Numbered from the stretch's first letter, positions 7,643 to 14,283 are shown. The stretch is 14,485 bases of DNA from Candidatus Equimonas enterica (GCA_018066225.1 JAGHRU010000001.1:1-14485); one strand, 5' to 3'. Numbers and translations: made by a program. Notes: generated by a model from the sequence alone, not told the origin.

Positions 7643-8359
7643 ATGACCAGACTCAGCGTAAATATCAACAAAATAGCCACACTGCGTAATGCCAGAGGTG
7701 GTAACAATCCCGATGTTATTAAGGTAGCGCAAGACTGTGAACGCTTCGGCGCACAAGGCATCACGGTGCACCCTCGTCCTGATGAGCGTCACATCCGTCG
7801 CTCCGATGTCGATGCGTTGTGCCAAATTGTGACAACAGAGTTCAATATAGAGGGCTATCCTTCGGCAGATTTCCTCTCGCTGGTGGAGAAAGCACACCCC
7901 GCACAAGTCACTTTTGTCCCCGACGCGCCCGACCAACTCACCTCCAACCACGGCTGGGATGCCATCGCCCACAAGGATTTCCTTACGACTATATGCACGC
8001 GCATGCGTAATAATAATATACGTACCAGCATCTTCATTGGTGCCGATGTGCGTCAAGTGGAGGCTGCCAAGGCTTGTGGTTGCGACAGAGTGGAGCTCTA
8101 CACCGAGCCTTATGCTGCCAATTACGCCACCAACCGCGAAGCTGCCATTGCGCCTTTCGTCAAAGCCGCAGAGCGTTGTCGCGAAGTCGGTCTCGGCCTA
8201 AACGCAGGACACGACTTGTCGCTCCAAAATCTGGCTTACCTGCATCAGCAAATCCCTTGGATAGACGAGGTGAGCATCGGTCATGCCCTTATCTGCGAAG
8301 CACTCTATTTAGGGCTTGAAGAGACCATACACCGCTATTTGCAACAATTGAAATCGTAG
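7643..8359 (+). CDS. pdxJ: Pyridoxine 5'-phosphate synthase
   Basis: PdxJ condenses 1-deoxyxylulose 5-phosphate with 3-amino-2-oxopropyl phosphate to make pyridoxine 5'-phosphate, the ring-closing step of the DXP-dependent vitamin B6 route. The 238-residue TIM barrel is full length. Recognisable family segments are VNINKIATLRNARG (6-19), ITVHPRPDERHI (40-51, with His43 and Arg45), FNIEG with Glu70, ELYTEPYA (151-158), and NAGHDL with His190. E. coli has NIDHIA where this has NINKIA, so an Asp-His pair near the active site is replaced; from memory this is the form in Bacteroidales, so it is probably lineage-typical. It diverges from nadK. A possible weak terminator overlaps its stop codon. Confidence 0.97.
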   Translation: MTRLSVNINKIATLRNARGGNNPDVIKVAQDCERFGAQGITVHPRPDERHIRRSDVDALCQIVTTEFNIEGYPSADFLSLVEKAHPAQVTFVPDAPDQLTSNHGWDAIAHKDFLTTICTRMRNNNIRTSIFIGADVRQVEAAKACGCDRVELYTEPYAANYATNREAAIAPFVKAAERCREVGLGLNAGHDLSLQNLAYLHQQIPWIDEVSIGHALICEALYLGLEETIHRYLQQLKS

Positions 8360-8386
8360 GGACGGCAAAACGCCCTACCCCTTTTT
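8356..8386 (+). terminator. Possible weak terminator or attenuator between pdxJ and the DJ-1 gene
   Basis: GTAGGG (8356-8361, including the pdxJ stop codon) pairs with CCCTAC (8373-8378), with two further C-G pairs inside and one bulged A. A T5 tract follows at 8382-8386, but three C residues separate it from the stem. It ends 7 bp before the next start codon, so partial read-through is as likely as full termination. Confidence 0.35.
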
Positions 8387-8393
8387 ACGCTTT

Positions 8394-8936
8394 ATGATAG
8401 ATATAATGCTTGCTAATGGCTTTGAAGAAATTGAAGCCGTTTCTACCTATGACATACTGCGCCGATGTGGACTCCAAGTGGCGTTTGTCAGCGTTGCAAA
8501 CACCAAGAAGGTTGTTGGTGCTCATAAGGTTTCCATCATGGCTGACGACATCTTTCAACGGGATATGACGAAAGATTGCGAAGCCATTATTCTACCTGGT
8601 GGCATGCCCGGCGCAGACAACCTACTTCACCACGAAGGTCTGCGCAAGATGCTGACACAACAAGACAAGGAAGAAAAACTCATCGCTGCCATCTGCGCTG
8701 CTCCTATGGTGTTGGGACATTGCGGCCTATTGGCTGGACGCAAGGCGACTTGCTATCCGGGTTTTGAGAACCATTTAAGAAATGCCATCAAGGTTGAGGC
8801 CACTGTCGTAAAAGATGGGCATATTATTACTTCCCAAGGCCCTGCTACGGTGACGGATTTTGCCTTTGAAATAGCACGACATTTTGTCTCGGACGATATT
8901 GTTAGGCAAGTTCGCGAAAGCATGCTCTACGATTGA
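8394..8936 (+). CDS. DJ-1/PfpI (YajL-like) family protein
   Basis: A 180-residue member of the DJ-1/ThiJ/PfpI superfamily. Members are linked to protection against oxidative and carbonyl damage, and their exact reaction is debated. The DJ-1-type features are present: GFEEIEA near the N-terminus with the conserved Glu (14), ILPGGMPGADNL (66-77), and the nucleophile elbow AAICAAP with Cys101. The length matches YajL and human DJ-1. Old annotations as a thiazole monophosphate biosynthesis enzyme for this family should not be trusted. It lies 34 bp after pdxJ on the same strand and may be partly co-transcribed with it. The product is probably a soluble cytoplasmic homodimer; no signal peptide is seen. 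Confidence 0.93.
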   Translation: MIDIMLANGFEEIEAVSTYDILRRCGLQVAFVSVANTKKVVGAHKVSIMADDIFQRDMTKDCEAIILPGGMPGADNLLHHEGLRKMLTQQDKEEKLIAAICAAPMVLGHCGLLAGRKATCYPGFENHLRNAIKVEATVVKDGHIITSQGPATVTDFAFEIARHFVSDDIVRQVRESMLYD

Positions 8937-8956
8937 CAATAAGTTTTATTGGTGAT

Positions 8957-8992
8957 TATTTCGTCTCTTTTGTGCGAAAAAAGCACGAAATA
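8957..8992. promoter_or_regulatory. Nested dyads next to the EF-G2 promoter, candidate operator
   Basis: A perfect 8-bp inverted repeat, TATTTCGT (8957-8964) and ACGAAATA (8985-8992), ends directly against the -33 box at 8993. Within it lies a second dyad, TGTGC (8971-8975) and GCACG (8983-8987), of which four positions pair. The inner dyad is centred about 50 bp upstream of the expected start site, a common position for an activator. Binding by any protein is an inference. Confidence 0.4.
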
Positions 8993-9024
8993 TTTGGCTG
9001 GTTCGCAAATAATGCGTAACTTGC
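8993..9024 (+). promoter_or_regulatory. EF-G2 promoter
   Basis: TTTG (8993-8996) is followed after 20 nt by TAACTTG (9017-9023), one T short of the TAnnTTTG consensus. The expected start near 9028 leaves a leader of about 70 nt before the ATG at 9099. A slightly imperfect -7 box beside a dyad would suit an activator-dependent promoter. Confidence 0.5.
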
Positions 9025-9098
9025 AGCCGAATTGCTGGGCAAGTGCTATTTAGCGCAACGCCAAACGCCTATTTGCAACAACTCAATCCATTTACACT

Positions 9099-11252
9099 AT
9101 GAAGGTATATAACTCTCACGACATCAAGAACATCGCACTTCTTGGTAACGACGGCTCCGGCAAGACAACCCTCACCGAGAGCCTCCTCTTCCACTCTGGC
9201 GTCATCAAACGCCGCGGACGTATCACGCAAAAGAATACTGTCAGTGACTATTTCCCCGTAGAGCAAGATTATGGCTACTCCGTATTCTCTACGGTATTCC
9301 ATACGGAATGGAAAGGTAAGAAGCTGAACTTCATCGACTGCCCCGGCAGTGATGACTTTGTAGGTGCTGCGCTCACGGCTCTCAACGTTACAGATACTGC
9401 CGTGCTCCTCATCAATGGCAACTTCGGTCCCGAGGTCGGCACGCAAAACCATTTCCGTTACACCGAGAAACTCAATAAGCCTGTCGTCTTCCTTGTCAAC
9501 CAATTGGACTCTCCCAACTGTGACTATGATGCCATCTTGGACCAGTTGCAGACCATCTATGGCCCGAAGGTCGTGCCCGTGCAGTACCCTATCGCTACTG
9601 GCGAAGGCTTCAACGCACTCATCGACATCATCCTGATGAAGAAACTCTCTTGGGGACCTGATGGTGGCGAACCTATCATTGAGGACATCCCCGCAGAGGA
9701 ATTTGACAAAGCTGACGAACTGCATCGTGCACTCGTCGAGGCTGCTGCCGAAAACGACGAGGGCTTGATGGAGAAATTCTTTGAGACCGAGCACCTCACC
9801 GAAGATGAAATGCGTGAAGGTATCCGCAAGGGTATGGTGACGCGTAGCATCTTCCCCGTCTTCTGTGTTTGTGCATCGCGTGACATGGGTGTTGGCCGTC
9901 TGATGGAATTCTTGGGCAATGTCGTTCCTTTCGTGGACGAGATGCCTGCAGTCCACAACACTCGTGGCGTAGAGGTGCAGCCCGATCCCAACGGCCCGCT
10001 TTCCGTCTATTTCTTCAAGACAGGCATAGAGCCTCACATCGGTGAGGTACAATACTTCAAAGTGATGAGCGGTACGCTGCACGAAGGTGACGACCTCACC
10101 AATGCAGATCGCGGCAGCAAGGAACGTATGCAGCAACTCTTCGTTTGTGCAGGTGCACAGCGCGATAAAGTAGAAGAGTTGCAGGCTGGCGACATCGGTT
10201 GCTCTGTCAAGTTGAAAGATGTGCGTACGGGCAATACGCTCAATGGTAAGGACTGCGATAACAAGTTCAACTGGATAAAGTATCCCAACGCGAAATATAC
10301 TCGCGCCATCCGTGCCGTCAATGAGTCGGATACGGAAAAGATGATGGCAGCACTCAACCGTATGCGTCAAGAAGACCCGACGTGGGAAGTTGAGCAGTCT
10401 AAAGAGTTGCGCCAAATCCTCGTGCATGGTCAAGGCGAATTCCACCTGCGCACATTGAAGTGGCGTCTGGAAAATATCGACAAGATACAAATCGAATTTT
10501 ACGAACAGCGCATACCTTACCGCGAAACCATCACAAAGGCAGCGCGTGCCGACTATCGTCACAAGAAACAGTCGGGTGGTGCTGGCCAATTTGGTGAGGT
10601 ACACCTCATCGTTGAGCCCTACTTCGACGGTATGGAATTGCCCAGCGTCTATAAGTTTGGCGGACAAGAGTTTAAGGTGACGGCCAAGTCGGAAGAAGTC
10701 ATTGACCTCGAATGGGGCGGCAAACTGGTGTTTATCAATAGCACCGTGGGCGGATCTATCGATGCACGCTTTATGCCCGCTATCTTGAAGGGCGTGATGT
10801 CGCGTATGGAGCAAGGCCCGCTGACGGGTAGTTATGCGCGTGATGTGCGTGTCATCGTCTATGACGGTAAGATGCACCCCGTAGATAGCAACGAACTCTC
10901 CTTCATGTTGGCAGGACGCAATGCGTTTAGTCAGGCTTTCCGTGAGGCCGGTCCAAAGGTATTGGAGCCCATTTACGATGTAGAAGTTTTCGTCCCCGCT
11001 GACAAGATGGGCGATGTGATGTCTGACTTGCAGGGCCGTCGCGGTATGATTATCGGTATGTCCAGCGAGAACGGCTACGAGAAACTTCAAGCCAAAGTGC
11101 CCCTCAAGGAGATGTCCACCTACTCCACATCTCTCTCCAGCCTTACAGGCGGTCGCGCCAGCTTCATCATGAAGTTCGCCAGCTACGAGCTCGTGCCGGG
11201 CGACATTCAGAGTAAGTTGATTGCTGAATTTAGCGAAAAGGACGAAGAGTAA
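9099..11252 (+). CDS. fusA2: Elongation factor G paralogue EF-G2 with eroded GTPase motifs
   Basis: A 717-residue protein collinear with EF-G, the factor that translocates tRNA and mRNA on the ribosome. The P-loop survives as GNDGSGKTTL (16-25), but G3, DTPGHVDF in EF-G, reads DCPGSDDF (80-87), so the catalytic His is Ser84. The switch I RGIT motif reads YGYS (58-61), and G4 reads NQLD (134-137) instead of NKxD. Domain IV, which drives translocation, is well kept (HKKQSGGAGQFGEV, about 486-499), and domain V is complete. Established: a Bacteroides thetaiotaomicron EF-G paralogue supports translation without GTP hydrolysis and is induced on carbon starvation. Inference: this is its counterpart. 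It stands alone, with its own promoter, a candidate operator, and a strong terminator. The main EF-G is not in the window. Confidence 0.93.
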   Translation: MKVYNSHDIKNIALLGNDGSGKTTLTESLLFHSGVIKRRGRITQKNTVSDYFPVEQDYGYSVFSTVFHTEWKGKKLNFIDCPGSDDFVGAALTALNVTDTAVLLINGNFGPEVGTQNHFRYTEKLNKPVVFLVNQLDSPNCDYDAILDQLQTIYGPKVVPVQYPIATGEGFNALIDIILMKKLSWGPDGGEPIIEDIPAEEFDKADELHRALVEAAAENDEGLMEKFFETEHLTEDEMREGIRKGMVTRSIFPVFCVCASRDMGVGRLMEFLGNVVPFVDEMPAVHNTRGVEVQPDPNGPLSVYFFKTGIEPHIGEVQYFKVMSGTLHEGDDLTNADRGSKERMQQLFVCAGAQRDKVEELQAGDIGCSVKLKDVRTGNTLNGKDCDNKFNWIKYPNAKYTRAIRAVNESDTEKMMAALNRMRQEDPTWEVEQSKELRQILVHGQGEFHLRTLKWRLENIDKIQIEFYEQRIPYRETITKAARADYRHKKQSGGAGQFGEVHLIVEPYFDGMELPSVYKFGGQEFKVTAKSEEVIDLEWGGKLVFINSTVGGSIDARFMPAILKGVMSRMEQGPLTGSYARDVRVIVYDGKMHPVDSNELSFMLAGRNAFSQAFREAGPKVLEPIYDVEVFVPADKMGDVMSDLQGRRGMIIGMSSENGYEKLQAKVPLKEMSTYSTSLSSLTGGRASFIMKFASYELVPGDIQSKLIAEFSEKDEE

Positions 11253-11281
11253 GATAAGTGCGTAAAGCACATATAGACAGC

Positions 11282-11331
11282 AAGTGCCCTCGGTGCGACC
11301 AATATGGTCAAACACCGAGGGCACTTTTTTT
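11282..11331 (+). terminator. Intrinsic terminator of the EF-G2 gene
   Basis: AAGTGCCCTCGGTG (11282-11295) pairs perfectly with CACCGAGGGCACTT (11313-11326). The loop carries a further GACC/GGTC stem. A T run continues to 11331. It lies 29 bp after the EF-G2 stop. On the minus strand the stem has only a short TT after it, so support for termination of the opposing phosphatase gene is weak. Confidence 0.92.
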
Positions 11332-11347
11332 CGTTTCAATGGGCGCG

Positions 11348-11809
11348 TTAAGCACTTGTCTGCTGCAAGTAGTGCAGCAAGGCTTCGCAGCCCTCTACGC
11401 AATCACGCCAAGTGGCTTCGAAGTCACCCGTGTACCAAGGGTCGGCAATGTCGCGGGGATGTGCCGTGAAGTCGAGGAGACAGCACGCCTTCTCTGCCAA
11501 CGCAACGCCGACTACGGTGCGCAGATGGCGAAGGTTGTAATGCTCCATACACACCACATAGTCATACTGTGTGAAGTCTTGTGGTGTAATCTGTCGTGCT
11601 GTCTTGCCCGTGCAGTCTATGCCATGCGCAGAGAGCATGCGCTTGGCAGGCGGATAGACGCCATGGCCTATCTCTTCTGTGGAAGTGGCTGCGGAAGCGA
11701 CGCGAATTTCGCGCGAGAGTCCTGCCTTCTCCACCATATCGCGCATGATGTACTCTGCCATCGGGCTGCGGCAGATATTGCCGTGGCAAACGAAAAGGAT
11801 GCTAATCAT
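11348..11809 (-). CDS. Low-molecular-weight protein tyrosine phosphatase
   Basis: A 153-residue cytoplasmic phosphatase of the LMW-PTP family (Wzb/Etp/PtpA type). The catalytic P-loop CHGNICRS (8-15) gives the CX5R motif with nucleophile Cys8 and Arg14. The general acid lies in DPWYTGDF (Asp123). VASAATSTEEIG (37-48) is the usual family segment. In other bacteria such enzymes reverse tyrosine phosphorylation, often on polysaccharide-export kinases (Wzc-type), but no kinase or capsule gene is near, so the substrate is unknown. The start ATG is 7 bp after the stop codon of the upstream PqqD-like gene, so the two form an operon. The gene ends facing the EF-G2 terminator. Confidence 0.95.
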   Translation of the reverse strand: MISILFVCHGNICRSPMAEYIMRDMVEKAGLSREIRVASAATSTEEIGHGVYPPAKRMLSAHGIDCTGKTARQITPQDFTQYDYVVCMEHYNLRHLRTVVGVALAEKACCLLDFTAHPRDIADPWYTGDFEATWRDCVEGCEALLHYLQQTSA

Positions 11810-11816
11810 CTATGCG

Positions 11817-12092
11817 CTAATCGGCTACGATGCCATGCGCTTTGAGGTCGGCAAAAAGTTGCTGTAAGTCCTGCTTTGCCACCGCCTCGTCCATACCTTC
11901 GCCGTATTCTTCGCCGAGTGCCTTCACGGCCTCTTCGAGCGTAAACTCACGCCCCTTGAAGGTCGTGTAGATGTAGGCGGCACTCTCGTTGAGATTGATC
12001 ATGCTATTGAAGTTGATGTGCTCCACGCCCGTAGCAAGAAGCACCTTGGAACCGCAGACGTCTTGCAGTTCAAAATTGTCGTTGAATTTCAT
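11817..12092 (-). CDS. Stand-alone PqqD-like small protein
   Basis: A 91-residue protein resembling PqqD, the winged-helix fold that also serves as the RiPP recognition element binding leader peptides for radical SAM and other modifying enzymes. The pattern fits the family: a short beta-rich N-terminus, INLNESAAYIYTTFKGREFTLEEAVKAL in the middle (the Ln-tA-iw-ll-g/t-ee motif; residues 32-59), and a C-terminal helix with DLQQLFADLKAHGIV. No radical SAM enzyme, precursor peptide or other RiPP gene is in the window. ATG 12092 is preferred over an upstream in-frame start at 12128, because a TAnnTTTG box at 12126-12133 would otherwise overlap the coding region. Orphan copies like this are, as I recall, common in Bacteroidales; function unknown. 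Confidence 0.8.
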   Translation of the reverse strand: MKFNDNFELQDVCGSKVLLATGVEHINFNSMINLNESAAYIYTTFKGREFTLEEAVKALGEEYGEGMDEAVAKQDLQQLFADLKAHGIVAD

Positions 12093-12125
12093 GATAATAA
12101 CTGTGATTGGTAATAATTGTGGGTG

Positions 12126-12133
12126 CAAAATTA
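12126..12133 (-). promoter_or_regulatory. Promoter -7 box for the PqqD-like and phosphatase operon
   Basis: TAATTTTG on the minus strand matches TAnnTTTG and lies 33 bp before the ATG at 12092. No TTTG is seen at -33. It excludes the longer reading of the gene that would start at 12128. Confidence 0.55.
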
Positions 12134-12186
12134 CGAAAAAAAGTGCAGTAATACGTGTTTTACCCCATTTATTCCCAAGAAATCAC

Positions 12187-12194
12187 TAAATTTG
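12187..12194 (+). promoter_or_regulatory. guaD promoter, -7 box
   Basis: TAAATTTG matches TAnnTTTG and lies 39 bp before the guaD ATG. The opposing operon's -7 box is 53 bp to the left, so the intergenic region is an ordinary divergent promoter region without overlap. Confidence 0.58.
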
Positions 12195-12233
12195 CATGCT
12201 CTATTACTCACAACGACAAATACCATTTCCGTT

Positions 12234-12704
12234 ATGAAAACTCCCCAAGAATATATCCGTATGGCGACGCAGCTCGCCATGGAAAACATCGATCATGGTG
12301 GCGGCCCCTTCGGTGCTGTCATCGTCAAAGACGGTAAAGTCATCGCTACTGGTGTCAATCGCGTTACACCCGATCACGACCCAACGGCACATGCCGAGGT
12401 ACAAGCCATTCGTGCTGCGTGCCAGGCGTTGGGTACATTTAGCCTCGAAGGGTGCGCTATCTATGCCTCTTGTGAGCCTTGTCCCATGTGTCTGGGGGCG
12501 ATATACTGGGCGCGCATCAGCCATCTCTACTATGGCTGCACGCAGCAAGACGCCGATAAGATAGATTTCAGCGATGCCTTTATCTACAAAGAAATCGCTC
12601 TCCCGCAATCCGAACGCGCACTTCCCCATATCAACGTAGGGCGCGAAGAGGCTCTTGCGGCTTTTGAGAAATGGAAGAACAAGGAAGACAAAATTGCTTA
12701 CTAA
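12234..12704 (+). CDS. guaD: Guanine deaminase (cytidine-deaminase fold)
   Basis: A 156-residue zinc deaminase that closely resembles Bacillus subtilis GuaD, which converts guanine to xanthine in purine salvage, and has the same length. Seen: GGPFGAVIVKDGKVIATG (23-40), NRVTPDHDPTAHAEVQAIR (42-60), and CEPCPMCLGAIYWAR (80-94), giving zinc ligands His53, Cys83 and Cys86 and the proton-shuttling Glu55. The C-terminal FIYKEI segment and final KIAY also resemble GuaD rather than the tRNA adenosine deaminase TadA. The reading frame is open upstream to 12117, but ATG 12234 fits both family length and the promoter at 12187-12194. The nitroreductase gene follows after 16 bp, so the two are probably one operon. 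Confidence 0.92.
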   Translation: MKTPQEYIRMATQLAMENIDHGGGPFGAVIVKDGKVIATGVNRVTPDHDPTAHAEVQAIRAACQALGTFSLEGCAIYASCEPCPMCLGAIYWARISHLYYGCTQQDADKIDFSDAFIYKEIALPQSERALPHINVGREEALAAFEKWKNKEDKIAY

Positions 12705-12720
12705 ACCCTCAAAAAACATC

Positions 12721-13245
12721 ATGAATAACGTCATACAATCGCTGACGACACGGCGCAGTGTCAAGAAATATACGACACAGATGCCCGATGAAGCACAATT
12801 GCAGCAAATCCTTGAAGCAGGTATGTATGCCCCTACGGGCAGAGGCTTGCAGTCGCCCCTTATCATCGCAGTGACCAACAAGGCGTTGCGCGACAGACTC
12901 TCGCGTATGAATGCCCGCATATTGGGTACGGATGCCGACCCTTTCTATGGCGCGCCTGTGGTGCTTGTCGTATTGGCGGAGCGCAACAACCCCACCCATA
13001 TCTACGACGGTAGCCTCGTGATGGGCAACCTGCTCAATGCGGCGCATGCCCTTGGCTTGGGCGCGTGCTGGATACATCGTGCCAAAGAAGAGTTTGACAG
13101 CGAAGAAGGTCGCGACATCTTGCGGCAACTCGGCATTGAGGGTGACTACGAAGGCATAGGCCACTGCATCGTGGGTTACCCCGCAGGGGAAATGCCAGCA
13201 ACGAGAGCACCCCGAAAAGAAGATTATGTCGTCTGGGCAAAGTGA
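12721..13245 (+). CDS. Nitroreductase family FMN-dependent oxidoreductase
   Basis: A 174-residue member of the small nitroreductase family, which uses FMN and NAD(P)H to reduce nitro compounds, quinones or other electron acceptors. RRSVKKYTTQ (11-20) is the usual N-terminal FMN-phosphate-binding segment; APTGRGLQSP (37-46) matches the APSxxNxQP motif; and ALGLGACWI (110-118) plus IVGYPAG (150-156) form the C-terminal flavin-binding part. The physiological substrate cannot be told. The frame is open upstream to 12655 inside guaD, but ATG 12721 gives the normal family N-terminus. It follows guaD by 16 bp without a promoter. No plus-strand terminator is seen after it; the hairpins at 13335-13418 have T runs only on the minus strand. 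Confidence 0.92.
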   Translation: MNNVIQSLTTRRSVKKYTTQMPDEAQLQQILEAGMYAPTGRGLQSPLIIAVTNKALRDRLSRMNARILGTDADPFYGAPVVLVVLAERNNPTHIYDGSLVMGNLLNAAHALGLGACWIHRAKEEFDSEEGRDILRQLGIEGDYEGIGHCIVGYPAGEMPATRAPRKEDYVVWAK

Positions 13246-13330
13246 GGTAACGAGGCCTTGTGAATTACTATAATTTGTAAGTTGGAAGTTGTTGATTTCC
13301 AAGGTGAAAAGGCTTTGGTTGCCATGTGCT

Positions 13331-13374
13331 AAAAACGGACTGGGCAGATCGTGAAAACTATCTGCCCAGTCCGT
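13331..13374 (-). terminator. Second tandem terminator after the leftward acetyltransferase
   Basis: ACGGACTGGGCAGAT (13335-13349) and ATCTGCCCAGTCCGT (13360-13374) form a perfect 15-bp stem with a 10-nt loop, followed on the minus strand by T5 (13335-13331). It lies exactly 44 bp, two repeat units, from the first hairpin and has the same geometry. Confidence 0.8.
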
Positions 13375-13422
13375 AAAAACTATCCGGGCAGATTGCGCGT
13401 ACGATCTGCCCGGATAGTCTGT
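13335..13422 (-). repeat. Four-unit 22-bp repeat array, alternating inverted units (locus 2)
   Basis: Four 22-bp units start at 13335, 13357, 13379 and 13401 with no spacer. Units two and four carry the ATCTGCCC core of locus 1 (4858-4945); units one and three carry its reverse complement (GGGCAGAT). The array is 88 bp, the same as locus 1, and begins 5 bp after the stop codon of a leftward gene, matching the 7 bp at locus 1. Neighbouring units pair into two perfect 15-bp hairpins. Confidence 0.92.
13375..13418 (-). terminator. First tandem terminator after the leftward acetyltransferase
   Basis: On the minus strand ACTATCCGGGCAGAT (13393-13379 as its plus-strand partner) and ATCTGCCCGGATAGT form a perfect 15-bp stem with a 10-nt loop (13394-13403). 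A T run follows at 13379-13375. It starts 9 nt after the acetyltransferase stop codon. It is built from repeat units three and four. Confidence 0.8.
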
Positions 13423-13427
13423 AAAGG

Positions 13428-14102
13428 TTAAGGACGCATGCCCCAATGTCGCGTCGCATCAGTTAAACGCTCTCGGTCTTCCGCGCTTATCACGTCCGTG
13501 CCGATGGACTTGCGACCGTCGTAATACTTCTCAAAGAGTGCCGTCAGTGCCTCACGACTCATACGCTCCTCTTCGGGATACAACGCCTGCTCATGCGCCA
13601 TGATTTGGTCGATGGTGAAACGCGAAGCTATAATCCTGGCAGGATTGCCCGCTACGACGGCGTAGGGCGGCACCTCCTTGGTGACAATAGCTCCCGCAGC
13701 CACGACACATCCCCTGCCAATGCGGGCGTGGGAGAGTATGGTGGACTGCGCACCTATCCAGCAGTCTTCTCCAATGATGATTTCACCATCTTTGTCGTTG
13801 ATGTGCGTGGTGGAAAGAAACTGCGGCAGACCTACCGTCGGAGTATGGCTGCCCGGCACGATGAGCGTGCCGAGACTGACGGCCGTATAACGCCCTATGC
13901 GTACCGTGCCGTTGTGGGCTATAATCTGCACCTCGGGCTGCAAACGCACATAGTCGTCCAGCCAGACCTTCTTGGGGTCGAGATATAACGGCCCGTGAAG
14001 CTCGACATGGCGACCACTATGAGCATAGTTCTTGGGATTGCAAGTGTGGAAATAAGCTTTGAAAGCCCGAAATAAGAAAAAACGAAGACGCGCAAATTTC
14101 AT
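13428..14102 (-). CDS. Hexapeptide-repeat sugar O-acetyltransferase (WbbJ/LacA-like)
   Basis: A 224-residue left-handed beta-helix acetyltransferase, which uses acetyl-CoA to acetylate a hydroxyl, usually on a sugar of an envelope polysaccharide. Hexapeptide turns run from about 31 to 160, with IGRYTAVSLGTLIVPGSH (69-86, His86 in the usual catalytic position), IIIGEDCWIGAQSTIL (108-123), IGRGCVVAAGAIVTKEVPPY (128-147), and AVVAGNPARII (148-158). The C-terminal 65 residues are helical and charged. The frame extends upstream to 14216, but ATG 14102 (MKFARLRFF) is preferred because a TAnnTTTG box lies at 14174-14181 inside the extension. The exact substrate is unknown. No neighbouring glycan cluster is visible in the window. 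Two tandem terminators follow it. Confidence 0.87.
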   Translation of the reverse strand: MKFARLRFFLFRAFKAYFHTCNPKNYAHSGRHVELHGPLYLDPKKVWLDDYVRLQPEVQIIAHNGTVRIGRYTAVSLGTLIVPGSHTPTVGLPQFLSTTHINDKDGEIIIGEDCWIGAQSTILSHARIGRGCVVAAGAIVTKEVPPYAVVAGNPARIIASRFTIDQIMAHEQALYPEEERMSREALTALFEKYYDGRKSIGTDVISAEDRERLTDATRHWGMRP

Positions 14103-14173
14103 AGGACAAAGAGTGGGATGAAACATTGACGACATACGACGCGGACAAAACCAACGGCGCACCAATGACACGG

Positions 14174-14181
14174 CAAAAGTA
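14174..14181 (-). promoter_or_regulatory. Promoter -7 box for the leftward acetyltransferase gene
   Basis: TACTTTTG on the minus strand matches TAnnTTTG and lies 71 bp before the chosen ATG at 14102, giving a leader of about 65 nt. No TTTG is found at -33. The position argues against translation from 14216. Confidence 0.5.
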
Positions 14182-14275
14182 CGAAAAAATGTGTTAATGC
14201 CGCGTACGATGAGCAAAAAAGTGTCAAATGATGACGAATTTCAAGGGAAAGAAGCCTGGACTCGCAGATTTTTAG

Positions 14276-14283
14276 TAACTTTG
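14276..14283 (+). promoter_or_regulatory. Rightward promoter-like -7 box leading into the 89-bp array
   Basis: TAACTTTG matches TAnnTTTG. The predicted start, about 14288, falls at the first base or two of the tandem array. No convincing -33 TTTG is present. The rest of the gene-free stretch 14103-14275 shows only the opposing -7 box at 14174-14181. Confidence 0.4.

Noticed and set aside
9069..11402. A 777-codon open frame on the minus strand, longer than the EF-G2 gene it opposes
   Set aside because: It is antisense to a clear EF-G family gene, resembles no family I know, and runs through the EF-G2 terminator. Long antisense frames arise from the codon bias of the real gene.
11258..11845. 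A 195-codon plus-strand frame opposite the phosphatase gene
   Set aside because: It starts inside the EF-G2 terminator region and is antisense to an intact CX5R phosphatase.
12117..12233. A 39-residue N-terminal extension of guaD
   Set aside because: It would start before the TAAATTTG promoter box, and the shorter form has exactly the 156-residue length of the Bacillus enzyme.
12234..12704. TadA tRNA adenosine deaminase
   Set aside because: The CEPCPMCLGAIYWAR and FIYKEI segments and the length match guanine deaminase better than TadA.
13282..13302. TTGGAA/TTCCAA foldback after the nitroreductase gene as a terminator
   Set aside because: The stem is only 6 bp and A-T rich, and no T run follows on the plus strand.
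14103..14216. A 38-residue N-terminal extension of the leftward acetyltransferase
   Set aside because: A TAnnTTTG box lies inside it, and the family normally starts near the chosen MKFARLRFF.
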